From Paraglaciecola arctica BSs20135 (GTDB lineage Bacteria; Pseudomonadota; Gammaproteobacteria; Enterobacterales; Alteromonadaceae), in assembly GCF_000314995.1 (NCBI RefSeq), contig NZ_BAEO01000060.1:123813-187812 (forward strand): a stretch of DNA of 64,000 bases, in the 5' to 3' direction. The notes under the pieces are model-generated. The model was not told the origin of the DNA, did no database searches, and saw only the letters and a list, made by a program, of their open reading frames with translations. This document shows positions 19,142-27,772 of the stretch, in pieces. A program made the position numbers and the translations under genes. Positions within the stretch are counted from its first letter, which is position 1, and each line of letters opens with the position of its first letter.

Positions 19142-19375
19142 ATGCAATTTTCTATAAAGGTCATCTTGGTAGTTGCTGTCGCCACTCTTTTTGCAGGGTG
19201 TACCAAGAATAACGTCAGACAATTTGTCGGTAGTGCTGTCGCTGATGGTGCAGATACTGAGGTGAAATATAACGCACTTGAATGTAGGACGTTGCAGCAG
19301 CGATGTGTGCAAGGTGATTTTCAGGAATGGGAAACCAGCAATAAAGACATGGGCTGCTCATGCAAAAAACTGTAA
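19142..19375 (+). CDS. Small Cys-containing lipoprotein
   Basis: 77 residues. Signal peptide with lipobox LFAGC (Cys20). The mature part has four further Cys (ECRT, QRCV and CSC near the C-terminus) that could form disulfides in the periplasm. No family is recognised. AGGA lies 7 bases before the ATG. It is followed after 34 bases by a DUF192 gene on the same strand, so the two may be co-transcribed. Confidence 0.7.
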   Translation: MQFSIKVILVVAVATLFAGCTKNNVRQFVGSAVADGADTEVKYNALECRTLQQRCVQGDFQEWETSNKDMGCSCKKL

Positions 19376-19409
19376 TATGTACAGCTAACTTTTTTAAGTA
19401 AACAATATT

Positions 19410-19862
19410 ATGTCTATTTTTCGTTTTCCACATATGGTTATTTTATTAACCCTTATTGCTAGCATGAGTTTTGCTAACTCTGGCGATTTGGTGTTTTCAC
19501 AGATTCAGGTCAAGGTTAAGCAGCAAGTGTATCCCTTGGAATATGCCGATACCTTTGAATTGCGTGCACAAGGCTTAATGCATAGAGAAAATATGTGTAA
19601 GACCTGCGGCATGTTGTTTAATTTTGAACAACCGAGACAAGCCGGCATGTGGATGAAAAATACCCTTATCCCCCTCGATGTGGCTTTTATACGTACAGAT
19701 GGCAAAATTACTGATATCAAAGCTATGCAACCCCACGACTTATCTACTACAAGTGCATCACAGAAGGTGCTGTACGCTTGGGAAATGAATCAAGGCTGGT
19801 TTGCACAAAACGGTATCAAAGTAGGGGATACTGTAACGGTTCCGCTGAGCAATAAACCATAA
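19410..19862 (+). CDS. DUF192 (UPF0127) family exported protein
   Basis: 150 residues. Signal peptide (LTLIASMSFA). DUF192 hallmarks are present: ELRAQGLMHRENM, then GMLFNFEQP, MWMKNTLIPLDVAFI, and WEMNQGWFAQNGIKVGD. The family is a small beta-sandwich exported protein with no agreed function. A Cys pair (MCKTCGM) sits where many homologs have other residues. Its immediate neighbour is a small Cys-rich lipoprotein; whether they act together is unknown. Confidence 0.87.
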   Translation: MSIFRFPHMVILLTLIASMSFANSGDLVFSQIQVKVKQQVYPLEYADTFELRAQGLMHRENMCKTCGMLFNFEQPRQAGMWMKNTLIPLDVAFIRTDGKITDIKAMQPHDLSTTSASQKVLYAWEMNQGWFAQNGIKVGDTVTVPLSNKP

Positions 19863-19911
19863 GCGAAAATATGGAATATATCTTAACTTGTTGCATCTGC
19901 TTAAACTCCGC

Positions 19912-19937
19912 AGTAGCCTGAATCAAAACAGGCTACT
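19912..19937 (+). terminator. Hairpin after the DUF192 gene
   Basis: Perfect 9-bp stem AGTAGCCTG/CAGGCTACT with an 8-base loop, 50 bases after the DUF192 stop and 118 before lysC. No T-run follows, so termination would be weak or Rho-linked. Confidence 0.45.
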
Positions 19938-20040
19938 CAAGACGAATATACTATTCCAAAATAGCTGATCCATTCTCCAATTTTTACTTTTTAATTATAA
20001 ACAAAAACTGTTATTTTTATACACAACAAGATTTAGTTTA

Positions 20041-20058
20041 ATGAGTGAAAAACAGTGA
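20041..20058 (+). promoter_or_regulatory. Five-codon reading frame overlapping the lysC start
   Basis: ATG AGT GAA AAA CAG TGA encodes MSEKQ, and its TGA overlaps the lysC GTG start (GTGA). This layout allows translational coupling by termination-reinitiation. No ribosome-binding site is obvious for either start, so it could be chance. The leader shows no lysine riboswitch-like structure. Confidence 0.3.
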
Positions 20059-21416
20059 GTAACACCGCGATTAATAACCTGAATGTAGCTAAGTTTGGTG
20101 GTACTAGTGTGGCAAATTTTGCTGCCATGCAAAATTGCGCCAACATTATTAAAAACAATCCAAATACCAAAGTAGTAGTGGTCAGCGCATCAGCAGGTGT
20201 CACTAATCTGTTAGTGGATATTGCCCATACGGCCATGTCTAAAGAACAAATTAGACAAAAACTATCTGAGATAGACAGTATTCAACAGGCTATTTTACAG
20301 GCCCTTAAAAACATTGATGAAGTAGAGCCAAAACTACAACAGTTACAAAGTTCATTATCTGAGTTAGCCCTACATGAAGAAATAAACCATCGCGCTGATT
20401 TAAAAGACTCCTTGTTGTCTCATGGCGAAAGGATGTCTTCATTGTTGTTCAGTGCAGTGTTAAACCAATTTGATGTAAAGGCTGAAAACTTTGATGTGCG
20501 TAATGTACTTAAAACCGACAGTGAGTTTGGTCAGGCTGTACCAAACCTCGAACAAATAGCCATTGCGGCTAAACAACTGATGTTACCTGCATTGGTTGAT
20601 TCTGTGTTAGTTACCCAAGGGTTTGTTGGTTCTGACCAACAAGGCAACACCACAACTTTGGGGCGCGGAGGGTCAGATTTTACCGCGGCCTTGTTGGCTG
20701 AAGGATTAGGTGCCGAAACCTGTGAGATTTGGACTGATGTGATCGGTGTTTACACTACTGATCCTAGGATCACTGCATCAGCCCGTCCATTACCAGAACT
20801 GAGCTTTGAAGAAGCCGCAGAAATGGCAACTTTTGGTGCCAAGGTATTACACCCGGCTACAATGGAGCCTGCACTTAGACAAGATATAAAAGTTTTTGTT
20901 GGTTCAAGTAAAGAGCCTGAAAAAGGTGGTACTTGGATTGTCAGAGATTGTGTTACTGAACCTTCTTATCGTGCAATTACGCGCCGTAAAGAGCAGGTTA
21001 TGGTAACTGTTAAAACCCCTAAGATGATGTATGCACAGGGTTTCTTGCAAAAAGTATTTACTATCATTGCCGAACACAAACTCAGCGTTGATTTGATCAC
21101 CACATCAGAAATTTCGGTGTCTTTTACCCTAGACAACCCAGCTAACTCAGTGTTGAAACGTCTTAACCAAGAAACCATTGAAGAGCTAGGCCAATTTTGT
21201 GATGTCTTAGTCGAAGAAAACTACGATTTGGTGACTGTGGTTGGAAACAACATGCACAGTGCTGCTGGCGTTTCTAGCAAGATCTTTGCAGCTGTTGCAG
21301 ATTATAATTTACGAATGATTTGTTATGGTGCGAATCCCCATAATCTTTCTTTGTTGGTGAATGACAGTGACAGTCAGGATGTGGTTTGTGCTTTACATAG
21401 GGCTTTGTTTGAGTAA
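20055..21416 (+). CDS. lysC: Aspartate kinase (LysC type, lysine-sensitive)
   Basis: 453 residues, the length of monofunctional AK III (E. coli LysC 449). It phosphorylates aspartate to aspartyl phosphate, the first step to lysine, threonine and methionine. The kinase domain starts VAKFGGTSVANF (K13). SHGERMSSLLFSAVL, TTTLGRGGSDFTAALLAEGL and the substrate-binding region EIWTDVIGVYTTDPR follow. Two ACT domains fill the C-terminus (from about 310: VMVTVKTPKMMYAQGFLQKV and VTVVGNNMHSAAGVSSKIF), the site of end-product inhibition. The start is GTG 20055. No homoserine dehydrogenase fusion is present. Confidence 0.95.
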   Translation: MSNTAINNLNVAKFGGTSVANFAAMQNCANIIKNNPNTKVVVVSASAGVTNLLVDIAHTAMSKEQIRQKLSEIDSIQQAILQALKNIDEVEPKLQQLQSSLSELALHEEINHRADLKDSLLSHGERMSSLLFSAVLNQFDVKAENFDVRNVLKTDSEFGQAVPNLEQIAIAAKQLMLPALVDSVLVTQGFVGSDQQGNTTTLGRGGSDFTAALLAEGLGAETCEIWTDVIGVYTTDPRITASARPLPELSFEEAAEMATFGAKVLHPATMEPALRQDIKVFVGSSKEPEKGGTWIVRDCVTEPSYRAITRRKEQVMVTVKTPKMMYAQGFLQKVFTIIAEHKLSVDLITTSEISVSFTLDNPANSVLKRLNQETIEELGQFCDVLVEENYDLVTVVGNNMHSAAGVSSKIFAAVADYNLRMICYGANPHNLSLLVNDSDSQDVVCALHRALFE

Positions 21417-21858
21417 GAGCAGATGCGAGCTAGGAGCTTTAAGCTAAAGCACTAAAAGCTTGGGTTATGTTTAGTGGCATCCATGACTTTTTCACATTGA
21501 TCCCCTTCTGTACGACTTACTTTTTGCTTCAGCAGCAAAAAGTAAGTATCAATCTTCTGAGATATCCAAAAATCCCGACAAATATATGCCTTGGTTTGAT
21601 CATCAAATATCAACTCTAGATTAGTCTTTTCAACAGGCTAACTTTGTGAAATGCTGTAAAAATCAATCGGAATGTTGGGGTAAGTACGAAGCTAACCTTT
21701 GTATTTAACTCGACTTCCAACCAGTAAAGGTTATGTTTTCAAATAAAAAGAAAACATAACAAATTTCCCGACCATAGTTGCAGCGGAAAAAGGCCACCAT
21801 TAAAAGTGTAGCGGCTGGTATTTGGTAATGCATCAGACGGCTTGGAAGGTAATAACAC
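21417..21858. other. 442-base gap with two perfect hairpins
   Basis: No gene seen. It contains a 14-bp perfect stem (ACTTACTTTTTGCT/AGCAAAAAGTAAGT, 21515-21547, 5-base loop) and an 11-bp perfect stem (GTTATGTTTTC/GAAAACATAAC, 21730-21760, 9-base loop). The first could be a dispersed REP-like element or the lysC transcription end. The second lies 100 bases before the serine hydrolase start. Confidence 0.55.
21515..21547. repeat. 14-bp stem inverted repeat, REP-like
   Basis: ACTTACTTTTTGCT, TCAGC loop, AGCAAAAAGTAAGT. The stem is perfect and the loop itself can extend the pairing. About 100 bases separate it from the lysC stop, and there is no T-run. Only one copy is seen in this window. Confidence 0.5.
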
Positions 21859-22902
21859 ATGCAAAAAAAGAAACTGATACGAATACTTAGAATAATCATG
21901 ATCCCCGTTGGGTGCATCAGTATTGTGATATTCCCGCCTTGGAATGGAATATGGGCTTGGATCACGCCATTACCTGATACTGTGCAACAGCAAGTTAATG
22001 ATGCCGTTGGTTATGGGCTGGACGGCATTATTGTGTATGTGGATAAAGCAGGCCAAGCTCCGGCTTTGTATAGCGCTGGCTGGCATGATCGAAAAAATAA
22101 AATACCTGCCTACCCAAAAGCTTTATTCAAGATTGCCAGTATCAGCAAGTTATACGTTGCCGCTGCTATCGCCAAACTAGTCAATGAGCAACGTTTGTCA
22201 TTGGATAAAACCCTCGCTGATTATTTTCCAGAGCTTGTGGGAAGAATTGAAAATACACAAATAATAACCTTGAAGATGATGGTGCAACATCGCAGTGGCA
22301 TTCCCAATTATACTGACCATCCTGACTTCCATTGGGATAACCCACCAAAAGGCAGTAGTGGGGAGCTTTCATTGGCACTTGATTTGCCGGCTCGCTTTGA
22401 ACCAGATGAAGATTATGAATATTCGAATACTAATTATTTATTGTTAGCTGAACTCATAGAAAAGGTGGTGGGTTACGGCCATTTCCAATTCATCAAGGAG
22501 CAAATATTAATACCTCTTAATTTGAATAATACCTTTAGTTCGCTTAATGAGGTGGATAGTGACGATGTTATGAGTGGATATTACGTAGGCTACGAGCACG
22601 ATTTTAAGAATATTGATTTCGGCATGTTAGCGACAGCTGAGGATGTGGGGATATTTTTAAGAGCGTTAAACGATGGCTCATTGTTTAACGCTAATGAGCA
22701 GGCCATTTACTCCTCTATTTATGTGTATGAACATAAAGGTTGGGTTTTGGGATACCAGAGTATTGCTCGTTACCACAAAGACATTGATACTGTGGTGATC
22801 CAATTTGTGAATACGGTCAGTGACGAGACCGAATTAACAGCGCTTGTTGTTTACAACCGAATTGTCAGGATCCTACGTAAGGAAATAAATATTGATGAAT
22901 AA
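21859..22902 (+). CDS. Serine hydrolase, beta-lactamase/D-Ala-D-Ala carboxypeptidase-like
   Basis: 347 residues. N-terminal membrane anchor or signal (about 8-28). Class C beta-lactamase/DD-peptidase motifs: S94-x-x-K97 in KIASISKLY, the Tyr motif Y188-S-N in YEYSNTNYLL, and HKG in EHKGWVLGYQS near residue 290. It is probably a periplasmic or membrane-tethered peptidase or esterase; a true beta-lactamase role cannot be inferred. The stop overlaps the start of the next small Cys-rich gene, so the two are translationally coupled. Confidence 0.85.
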   Translation: MQKKKLIRILRIIMIPVGCISIVIFPPWNGIWAWITPLPDTVQQQVNDAVGYGLDGIIVYVDKAGQAPALYSAGWHDRKNKIPAYPKALFKIASISKLYVAAAIAKLVNEQRLSLDKTLADYFPELVGRIENTQIITLKMMVQHRSGIPNYTDHPDFHWDNPPKGSSGELSLALDLPARFEPDEDYEYSNTNYLLLAELIEKVVGYGHFQFIKEQILIPLNLNNTFSSLNEVDSDDVMSGYYVGYEHDFKNIDFGMLATAEDVGIFLRALNDGSLFNANEQAIYSSIYVYEHKGWVLGYQSIARYHKDIDTVVIQFVNTVSDETELTALVVYNRIVRILRKEINIDE

Positions 22903-23101
22903 TTGCCCCGTGTGTGGTGAGAACAATTTTTGCGGTAACTTATCACCCAGCAATAAAGATGAAGCCTGTTGGTGTATGGATAGTGCAATAAGCTTTCCAG
23001 ATAGTTTGTTAAACCAAGTATCTGATGCAGATAAAAATAAAAAATGTATATGTAAAGCTTGTGCTTTGAAACATCAATTGCACAGTTCTAGTCGAAACTA
23101 A
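22895..23101 (+). CDS. Cysteine-rich CWC family protein
   Basis: 68 residues with nine Cys in a metal-binding pattern: CPVCGENNFCG near the N-terminus, the CWC motif EACWCMD, and CICKACALKH near the end. This is typical of small cytoplasmic 'cysteine-rich CWC' proteins, which probably bind zinc. ATG 22895 is preferred over the TTG just before it. The gene overlaps the end of the serine hydrolase gene by 8 bases. Confidence 0.78.
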   Translation: MNNCPVCGENNFCGNLSPSNKDEACWCMDSAISFPDSLLNQVSDADKNKKCICKACALKHQLHSSSRN

Positions 23102-23125
23102 TACCTGTGGCCTAGCCCATTTAAT

Positions 23126-24181
23126 TTACTGTGTTTGCAGTGTCGCTTCGATTGCTTGCTGATTATTTGAGTCAACCACACAGTTTCGACCATTGTCCTT
23201 AGCTTGATATAAACGTTGATCAGCTTTTAATAATAGTGCTTCGAGATTATCTCCATCTTTTCCATACATCGCCATGCCAGCACTGACGGTAATAGTGAGG
23301 GTGATATCATCGTGAGTAAAATGTGTATCTGCTAGCTCTTGTCTGATTGAATCTACCTGTTTAAAACAATTTACTTCACTAGAGCCGGCTATTAATAACG
23401 CGAATTCTTCTCCACCAAATCTAGACAATAAATCAGTTTTTCTGACTCTTGCTTGAATAAAGTTAGCAATATAGCGCAGACCTGCATCGCCAACATGATG
23501 GCCATGTTGATCATTAATTTTTTTAAAAAAATCGAGATCAAAAAGTACCACAGCAAGAGGGGATTTATGGCGTTTTGCATATTCAGCATAAAGTGTAAAC
23601 GTTTCTGCTAGTTTCATGCGATTACCTAAGCCAGTTAACTTGTCGGTACCCGCCAGGTCGAGTAGGCGCTCTTCATTTTTTTCTCTATTTACCTCATATA
23701 CATGAGCCAATGAGGTTATGACACAAACGCTAATAATAATGTTCAGTGAATTAGCTATATTTATTGCTATATCACCTTCTATAAAGCGAAAGTGGTACAC
23801 TGTTATGCCACTGATAATAAAAAATAGTGACACCCAAAAACCTTGTTTTCTACCCATTAAAAGATACGAAATTACTGGAATAGTTAATATCCAAACAAAT
23901 ATGGAGCCTGCCGAATTAGGCACATACATGGCATACACCATAGCGGAGAAAAGCGGTAACAAATAAATGGTAACCCAACGCTGTAAGTGCATGGTTTGCA
24001 TAATTCTATGCCATAAAAAAAATGCAAATAAGCCAAACACCGACTCGACTGCCGCCAATGACCAAAGTCCGCGATATATGTTAAGAATGGAAAATATCAC
24101 CCCTCCTACCATGGTAAGCAATAACAATACACGCATGACACTACGCCGATATTGAACATTTTGTTCCAAACTATTAAGCAT
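23126..24181 (-). CDS. Membrane diguanylate cyclase (GGDEF)
   Basis: 351 residues. Residues 15-165 contain about six membrane helices, and the C-terminal GGDEF domain spans about 175-340. The active site is GGEEF (256-260). The product-inhibition I-site is present as RKTD (247-250), five residues before it. The sequence also has DKLTGLGNR and FDLDFFKKINDQHGHHVGD. It makes cyclic di-GMP from two GTP, controlling motility and biofilm formation. The membrane part is the likely sensor. The enzyme should be active and feedback-inhibited. It lies 47 bases downstream of ydbL on the same strand. Confidence 0.93.
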   Translation of the reverse strand: MLNSLEQNVQYRRSVMRVLLLLTMVGGVIFSILNIYRGLWSLAAVESVFGLFAFFLWHRIMQTMHLQRWVTIYLLPLFSAMVYAMYVPNSAGSIFVWILTIPVISYLLMGRKQGFWVSLFFIISGITVYHFRFIEGDIAINIANSLNIIISVCVITSLAHVYEVNREKNEERLLDLAGTDKLTGLGNRMKLAETFTLYAEYAKRHKSPLAVVLFDLDFFKKINDQHGHHVGDAGLRYIANFIQARVRKTDLLSRFGGEEFALLIAGSSEVNCFKQVDSIRQELADTHFTHDDITLTITVSAGMAMYGKDGDNLEALLLKADQRLYQAKDNGRNCVVDSNNQQAIEATLQTQ

Positions 24182-24228
24182 ATAGTTCTCTTGTTAGGTC
24201 ATGACATTTTGTTTTATACAGCTAAAAG

Positions 24229-24552
24229 CTATTTTTTTACCCACTTGCCACCGACCCACAGATAATGACCTGAGCTGGTTTTGTCATAAGCTTTTTGGGC
24301 CGCTAACTTTTCTACTTGCTGAACTGTGATACCATTTTTTGCTGCGAGTTGAGCATACACAGTTTTGCGCTTAGCATTGATATCCTCGACGAGATCTTGT
24401 GCATCTTTTTGTGCGACTACTACACCTAAGTAGCCATTGTCTTTTTCGCCTACTAGCCCTTTTTGTTTAGCTTCATCTAAGCCTATGGCAAAAGCAATAC
24501 TGCTAAAAAGCATGCTAACAATAATAAGGGATTTAACTATTTTGTTTTTCAT
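24229..24552 (-). CDS. ydbL: YdbL family (DUF1318) periplasmic protein
   Basis: 107 residues. Signal peptide MKNKIVKSLIIVSMLFSSIA with cleavage after AFA. The mature part has the family pattern LDEAKQKGLVGEKDNGYLGV, INAKRKTVYAQLA and YLWVGGKWVKK. In E. coli YdbL is thought to assist YdbH-YnbE, which help move phospholipids between the membranes. The gene is third in a ydbH-ynbE-ydbL operon with the same order as in enterobacteria. AGGAAG precedes the ATG. Confidence 0.92.
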   Translation of the reverse strand: MKNKIVKSLIIVSMLFSSIAFAIGLDEAKQKGLVGEKDNGYLGVVVAQKDAQDLVEDINAKRKTVYAQLAAKNGITVQQVEKLAAQKAYDKTSSGHYLWVGGKWVKK

Positions 24553-24572
24553 AAGATTCTTCCTAAATTGGT

Positions 24573-24755
24573 TTAAAACAAGTTACTGTCTTCACTAAAT
24601 ACATCATCAAGTTCTTTATCCACTTTTACGCGAATTTCATGATCAATTTTCACATTAATATTGATTGTAATTGGCTCTTTGGTTTCAACTTGTACTGTGT
24701 GTGTACAAGCAGATAGAAACCCGATCGCCACAAGCACCAAATATGTTATTTTCAC
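24573..24755 (-). CDS. ynbE: YnbE family outer-membrane lipoprotein
   Basis: 60 residues. Lipobox LSAC (Cys17). The family motif is seen as VETKEPITININVKIDHEIRVKVD. YnbE is described in E. coli as the outer-membrane lipoprotein partner of the YdbH bridge. It starts with GTG, overlapping the ydbH stop as GTGA, so translation is coupled. Confidence 0.92.
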   Translation of the reverse strand: MKITYLVLVAIGFLSACTHTVQVETKEPITININVKIDHEIRVKVDKELDDVFSEDSNLF

Positions 24756-27277
24756 TTTTTTTCACCTTGAGTTATTTTCTGTTCAATTTTATTTTCTACT
24801 GATTTAACTAATCGTATCGACTCTAGCAGAGAAAATATATTTTCTTGATGACTATAATTAAAATTAACCCCCTGCTTTTTAACTGGGTTGTTACCTATTA
24901 GGGAAAAATCAAAAAATATCCAGCCATCTGGGGTAAATTTCACATTGCTTTTGAGCTGGGTGAAATCAAGATTTTCCAACAATGCCAATTCAGGTTGTTG
25001 GGCTTTAATAGAGTCAAAGGAGGGGTTATCCACTATAGTTAATTTCCCACCAGATAGACTCGAAGCCCAGCCTTCTTCTATGCTTATTCCTTGCTTGTTG
25101 ATAATCAATGGTAAGTCGCCGTTAATATTCCCAGTAATTTTGATGCCTGGTTGTTGTTGCAGTGCCACAACCTGAGCCAAATCAATATTCTGGAAATTAA
25201 TAGAAACCTGCTGATTTCTTCCATCTAACCATAATTGACTGGTTGAAAAGCTACCATTGAAGATCTCGCCCTGAACCTGCTTTAAACGAAGTACGCTGTC
25301 CTTGGCAATAACATTGGCTTTAAGTTGTGAAATTGGCACCCCTACATCAATAGAATCGATGTGTAGAGTAGATTCGCTTAACTGAAGTCCTGCTGAATCA
25401 AAAGTGAGTGGCGTTTGGTAAGTTATGTTATTTAGAACATAGTCTTGGTACTTTGCTGACACTCCTTGAAAATCCGCCTTGCCCAGTGCGATAAAAGATT
25501 GGTCTGCTTGAGGTAAGGAAAATTCTATACTGGCCGACAGATTACCTTGTTCAATAATCAGATCGTTTTCCAGTTGTGACATTATGTTTGTTAAGGCAAG
25601 CATATCTTGCTGGTCAATTAGCAGCTTTGCTTTAGTTTTTTGTTGCTCTAGTTCAATCAAAAAACCTTGTTCTAAGCTAATTTTGTGCTGACTGGATATT
25701 GTATTGTTTGGCACATTTGCTTGGCCTAGATGAGCAACAGTGATTGGCTGCAACTTGATGTTTTGTGCCCTTATATTTGTGACAGTTGAGTGCCCTGAAA
25801 AACTCAGTGTTGCCAATTCCTGTATATTCAAGTCCATGTGGTTGCTAATATTTCCCACGTTGGCGTCGGGGTGATCCAATTGCAAAATTTGGTTATCTAT
25901 ACTCAGTTGCAAATCATTCAAACTCGCCCCTGAAATCCCAAAAGTGTGAGAGGTTTTAGCTAGTTTAATGTCGCCCGTTTGTATCTCTGAACTATCTATT
26001 GTGCCCTGCATTTTAAGTGGTTTAGTACCAGAATGCTGCAAGGTAAATTCAGTTGTTAGGCTGCCTATAAACAGCCTGTCCATCTGCAAATGGTTGACTA
26101 CTAACCGATTGTTAGCGTCGCTGATTTCCCAACTCATTGGCTGTGGTGTATTCAATGCGGAAACATCAGCAGAAACTCTGCCTTGTGCTTGTATGTCCAA
26201 CATCCCTGCTTGAATTTGTTTTGTTTTAATAGGCTGTTTAAGTGAGATGTTGTAGTTTACTGCAAGTTCACCTGTTGTTTTATAGTTCAAACCATCAAGC
26301 AGGATACTGCGAAGAGGATTTTGAGTATCTACAATTTGTAGTTTTGGCAGATTAATTTGTGATCTATTTAAAGTCACTTTTTGCGGAAAGACAAAAGACA
26401 GTTTCGGTAAATCATCTGTTGCAAAATAATCTTGAATTAACGAACAGTTGAGCAGTGAAACATTGTTTGAAAGTTGACTTAAATCCAAACTGATATTTAG
26501 ACTACTGATGTCTACACCAACTAATACATTACCTTTAAAAACAGTATCAATAGGACAACTTGAAACATCAAAACGGCTGGCTATATCTAAGCTGCTAGCT
26601 GCGCTAAGTAAGTTTCCATCAAAGGTTAAAAGGGTTGTTATTTTGCTTTCATCTGATGCAAGTTCTGCTAATAACTCAGTATTATCTTGTGATAAATTTT
26701 GGGCTTGGGGTATCCAATTGGTGAGATCAGATAAGCTCCACACTAGATTGCCAACTAAAGTGTTTTGTTGCATTTTAACGGAAGCATTCAGATCACCGCT
26801 GATACTCCATTCGTTGCTTGAAGTTGTGTTCACACTTAAGTGTAAGGGCTGAAGCAATTCAAAAGAGTCAATTTCAATACTTGAGATACGTAATTTGGGT
26901 AAAGAGGTAGGTAAATTTAGGCTAGTAGTTTGATTTTCTTTTTTTGGCTCGTTATCCACACTGTTATCAGTAGTTAGGTGTTTAACTTTTAGCAGTTCAA
27001 TACTTAAAATGTTGGACCATGGCTGCCAAATGGCTTTTTGAACTAAAATTTCGCCAGCGGGGAAGGTTACACAAGCTTGTTTAACATTGAGGTTAAGTTG
27101 CCAATCCAATGAAAAGTCTAGACAGTTAACGTGCAAATTCTGTGATTGAGCCAAGTATTCGATGCTTTTGATGGCAATAGGGCGACGGAAAACAAAGGCT
27201 GTAATCAAGATAATGACAAACAACAAAATTGCGATCAGTTTTTTACTAGGACGCTTTTGCCAAAACAATGCTGTCAT
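24752..27277 (-). CDS. ydbH: YdbH family AsmA-like intermembrane lipid-transport protein
   Basis: About 841 residues with an N-terminal membrane anchor (residues about 14-30) and a long beta-rich periplasmic part typical of bridge-like (AsmA-clade) lipid transporters. YdbH, with TamB and YhdP, maintains outer-membrane lipid homeostasis in E. coli. The C-terminal region (DFTQLKSNVKFTPDGWIFFD, PVKKQGVNFNYSHQENIF) is characteristic of the DUF2125/DUF3971-like end of the family. ATG 27277 is chosen because AGGAAA is 5 bases upstream; the GTG at 27280 is too close. It is the first gene of the operon. Confidence 0.9.
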   Translation of the reverse strand: MTALFWQKRPSKKLIAILLFVIILITAFVFRRPIAIKSIEYLAQSQNLHVNCLDFSLDWQLNLNVKQACVTFPAGEILVQKAIWQPWSNILSIELLKVKHLTTDNSVDNEPKKENQTTSLNLPTSLPKLRISSIEIDSFELLQPLHLSVNTTSSNEWSISGDLNASVKMQQNTLVGNLVWSLSDLTNWIPQAQNLSQDNTELLAELASDESKITTLLTFDGNLLSAASSLDIASRFDVSSCPIDTVFKGNVLVGVDISSLNISLDLSQLSNNVSLLNCSLIQDYFATDDLPKLSFVFPQKVTLNRSQINLPKLQIVDTQNPLRSILLDGLNYKTTGELAVNYNISLKQPIKTKQIQAGMLDIQAQGRVSADVSALNTPQPMSWEISDANNRLVVNHLQMDRLFIGSLTTEFTLQHSGTKPLKMQGTIDSSEIQTGDIKLAKTSHTFGISGASLNDLQLSIDNQILQLDHPDANVGNISNHMDLNIQELATLSFSGHSTVTNIRAQNIKLQPITVAHLGQANVPNNTISSQHKISLEQGFLIELEQQKTKAKLLIDQQDMLALTNIMSQLENDLIIEQGNLSASIEFSLPQADQSFIALGKADFQGVSAKYQDYVLNNITYQTPLTFDSAGLQLSESTLHIDSIDVGVPISQLKANVIAKDSVLRLKQVQGEIFNGSFSTSQLWLDGRNQQVSINFQNIDLAQVVALQQQPGIKITGNINGDLPLIINKQGISIEEGWASSLSGGKLTIVDNPSFDSIKAQQPELALLENLDFTQLKSNVKFTPDGWIFFDFSLIGNNPVKKQGVNFNYSHQENIFSLLESIRLVKSVENKIEQKITQGEKK

Positions 27278-27540
27278 CACTTTCCTGTAGTTGTTTATAT
27301 AGTCACTGTACCTCAGACTATATAATTAAACGATAGTTTACATCAGGTTATTAAAATCCAGTGGATTGGAATTATTGTACATTGAAGACGTTTATTAAAC
27401 CCTGAAACTTCGCAGCTAATCTTAATAAAAGATCGATTTATTTTTTTAGCTCTTTTTTTAGCTCTTTTTTACCTATGCGCTGCTTGGTTTTCTGTCTGCG
27501 GTATTCGGTGATCCATATGACCTTTTTAACAAAAGAATTT

Positions 27541-27663
27541 GAACCACGGAGGACACAGAGAGCACAGAGGAAAAACAAGAAAAACTATTATTTAAATGAT
27601 CGGTTTTAATCAGTATTTTTCTTTTCTCTGTGCAGCGAAGCGCTCTGTGTCCCTGTGGTGAAT
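27541..27663. repeat. Imperfect long inverted repeat with CACAGAG-type arms
   Basis: The left arm (27541-27575: ACCACGGAGGACACAGAG, then AGCACAGAGG) and the right arm (27626-27663, reading CTCTGTGCAGCG...CTCTGTGTCCCTGTGGTG) are inverted copies around an AT-rich centre. Related 'CACCACAGAGGACACAGAG' elements are dispersed in many proteobacterial genomes. It lies in the 495-base gap (27278-27772) between ydbH and dnaK. The gap also has a short duplication of TTTTTTTAGCTC (27437-27464) and the dnaK terminator, and no gene. Confidence 0.65.
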
Positions 27664-27674
27664 ATCTTTTTATT

Positions 27675-27714
27675 AAGCAATAAAAAACCCCTAATAAAGA
27701 CTATTAGAGGTTTT
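27675..27714 (-). terminator. Rho-independent terminator of dnaK
   Basis: Stem AAAACCTCTAATA with TATTAGGGGTTTT on the minus strand, 5-base loop, followed by TTATTG. It begins 59 bases after the dnaK stop. It supports dnaK being transcribed alone. Confidence 0.85.
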
Positions 27715-27772
27715 GATTTAGTACTGATAAGTGGTTTAAGTAAAAATCCACTTATCATTAGTTAATTAACGA

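Noticed and set aside
19863..20054. Lysine riboswitch upstream of lysC
   Set aside because: The leader is short and lacks the long multi-helix core. Only a simple 9-bp hairpin is present.
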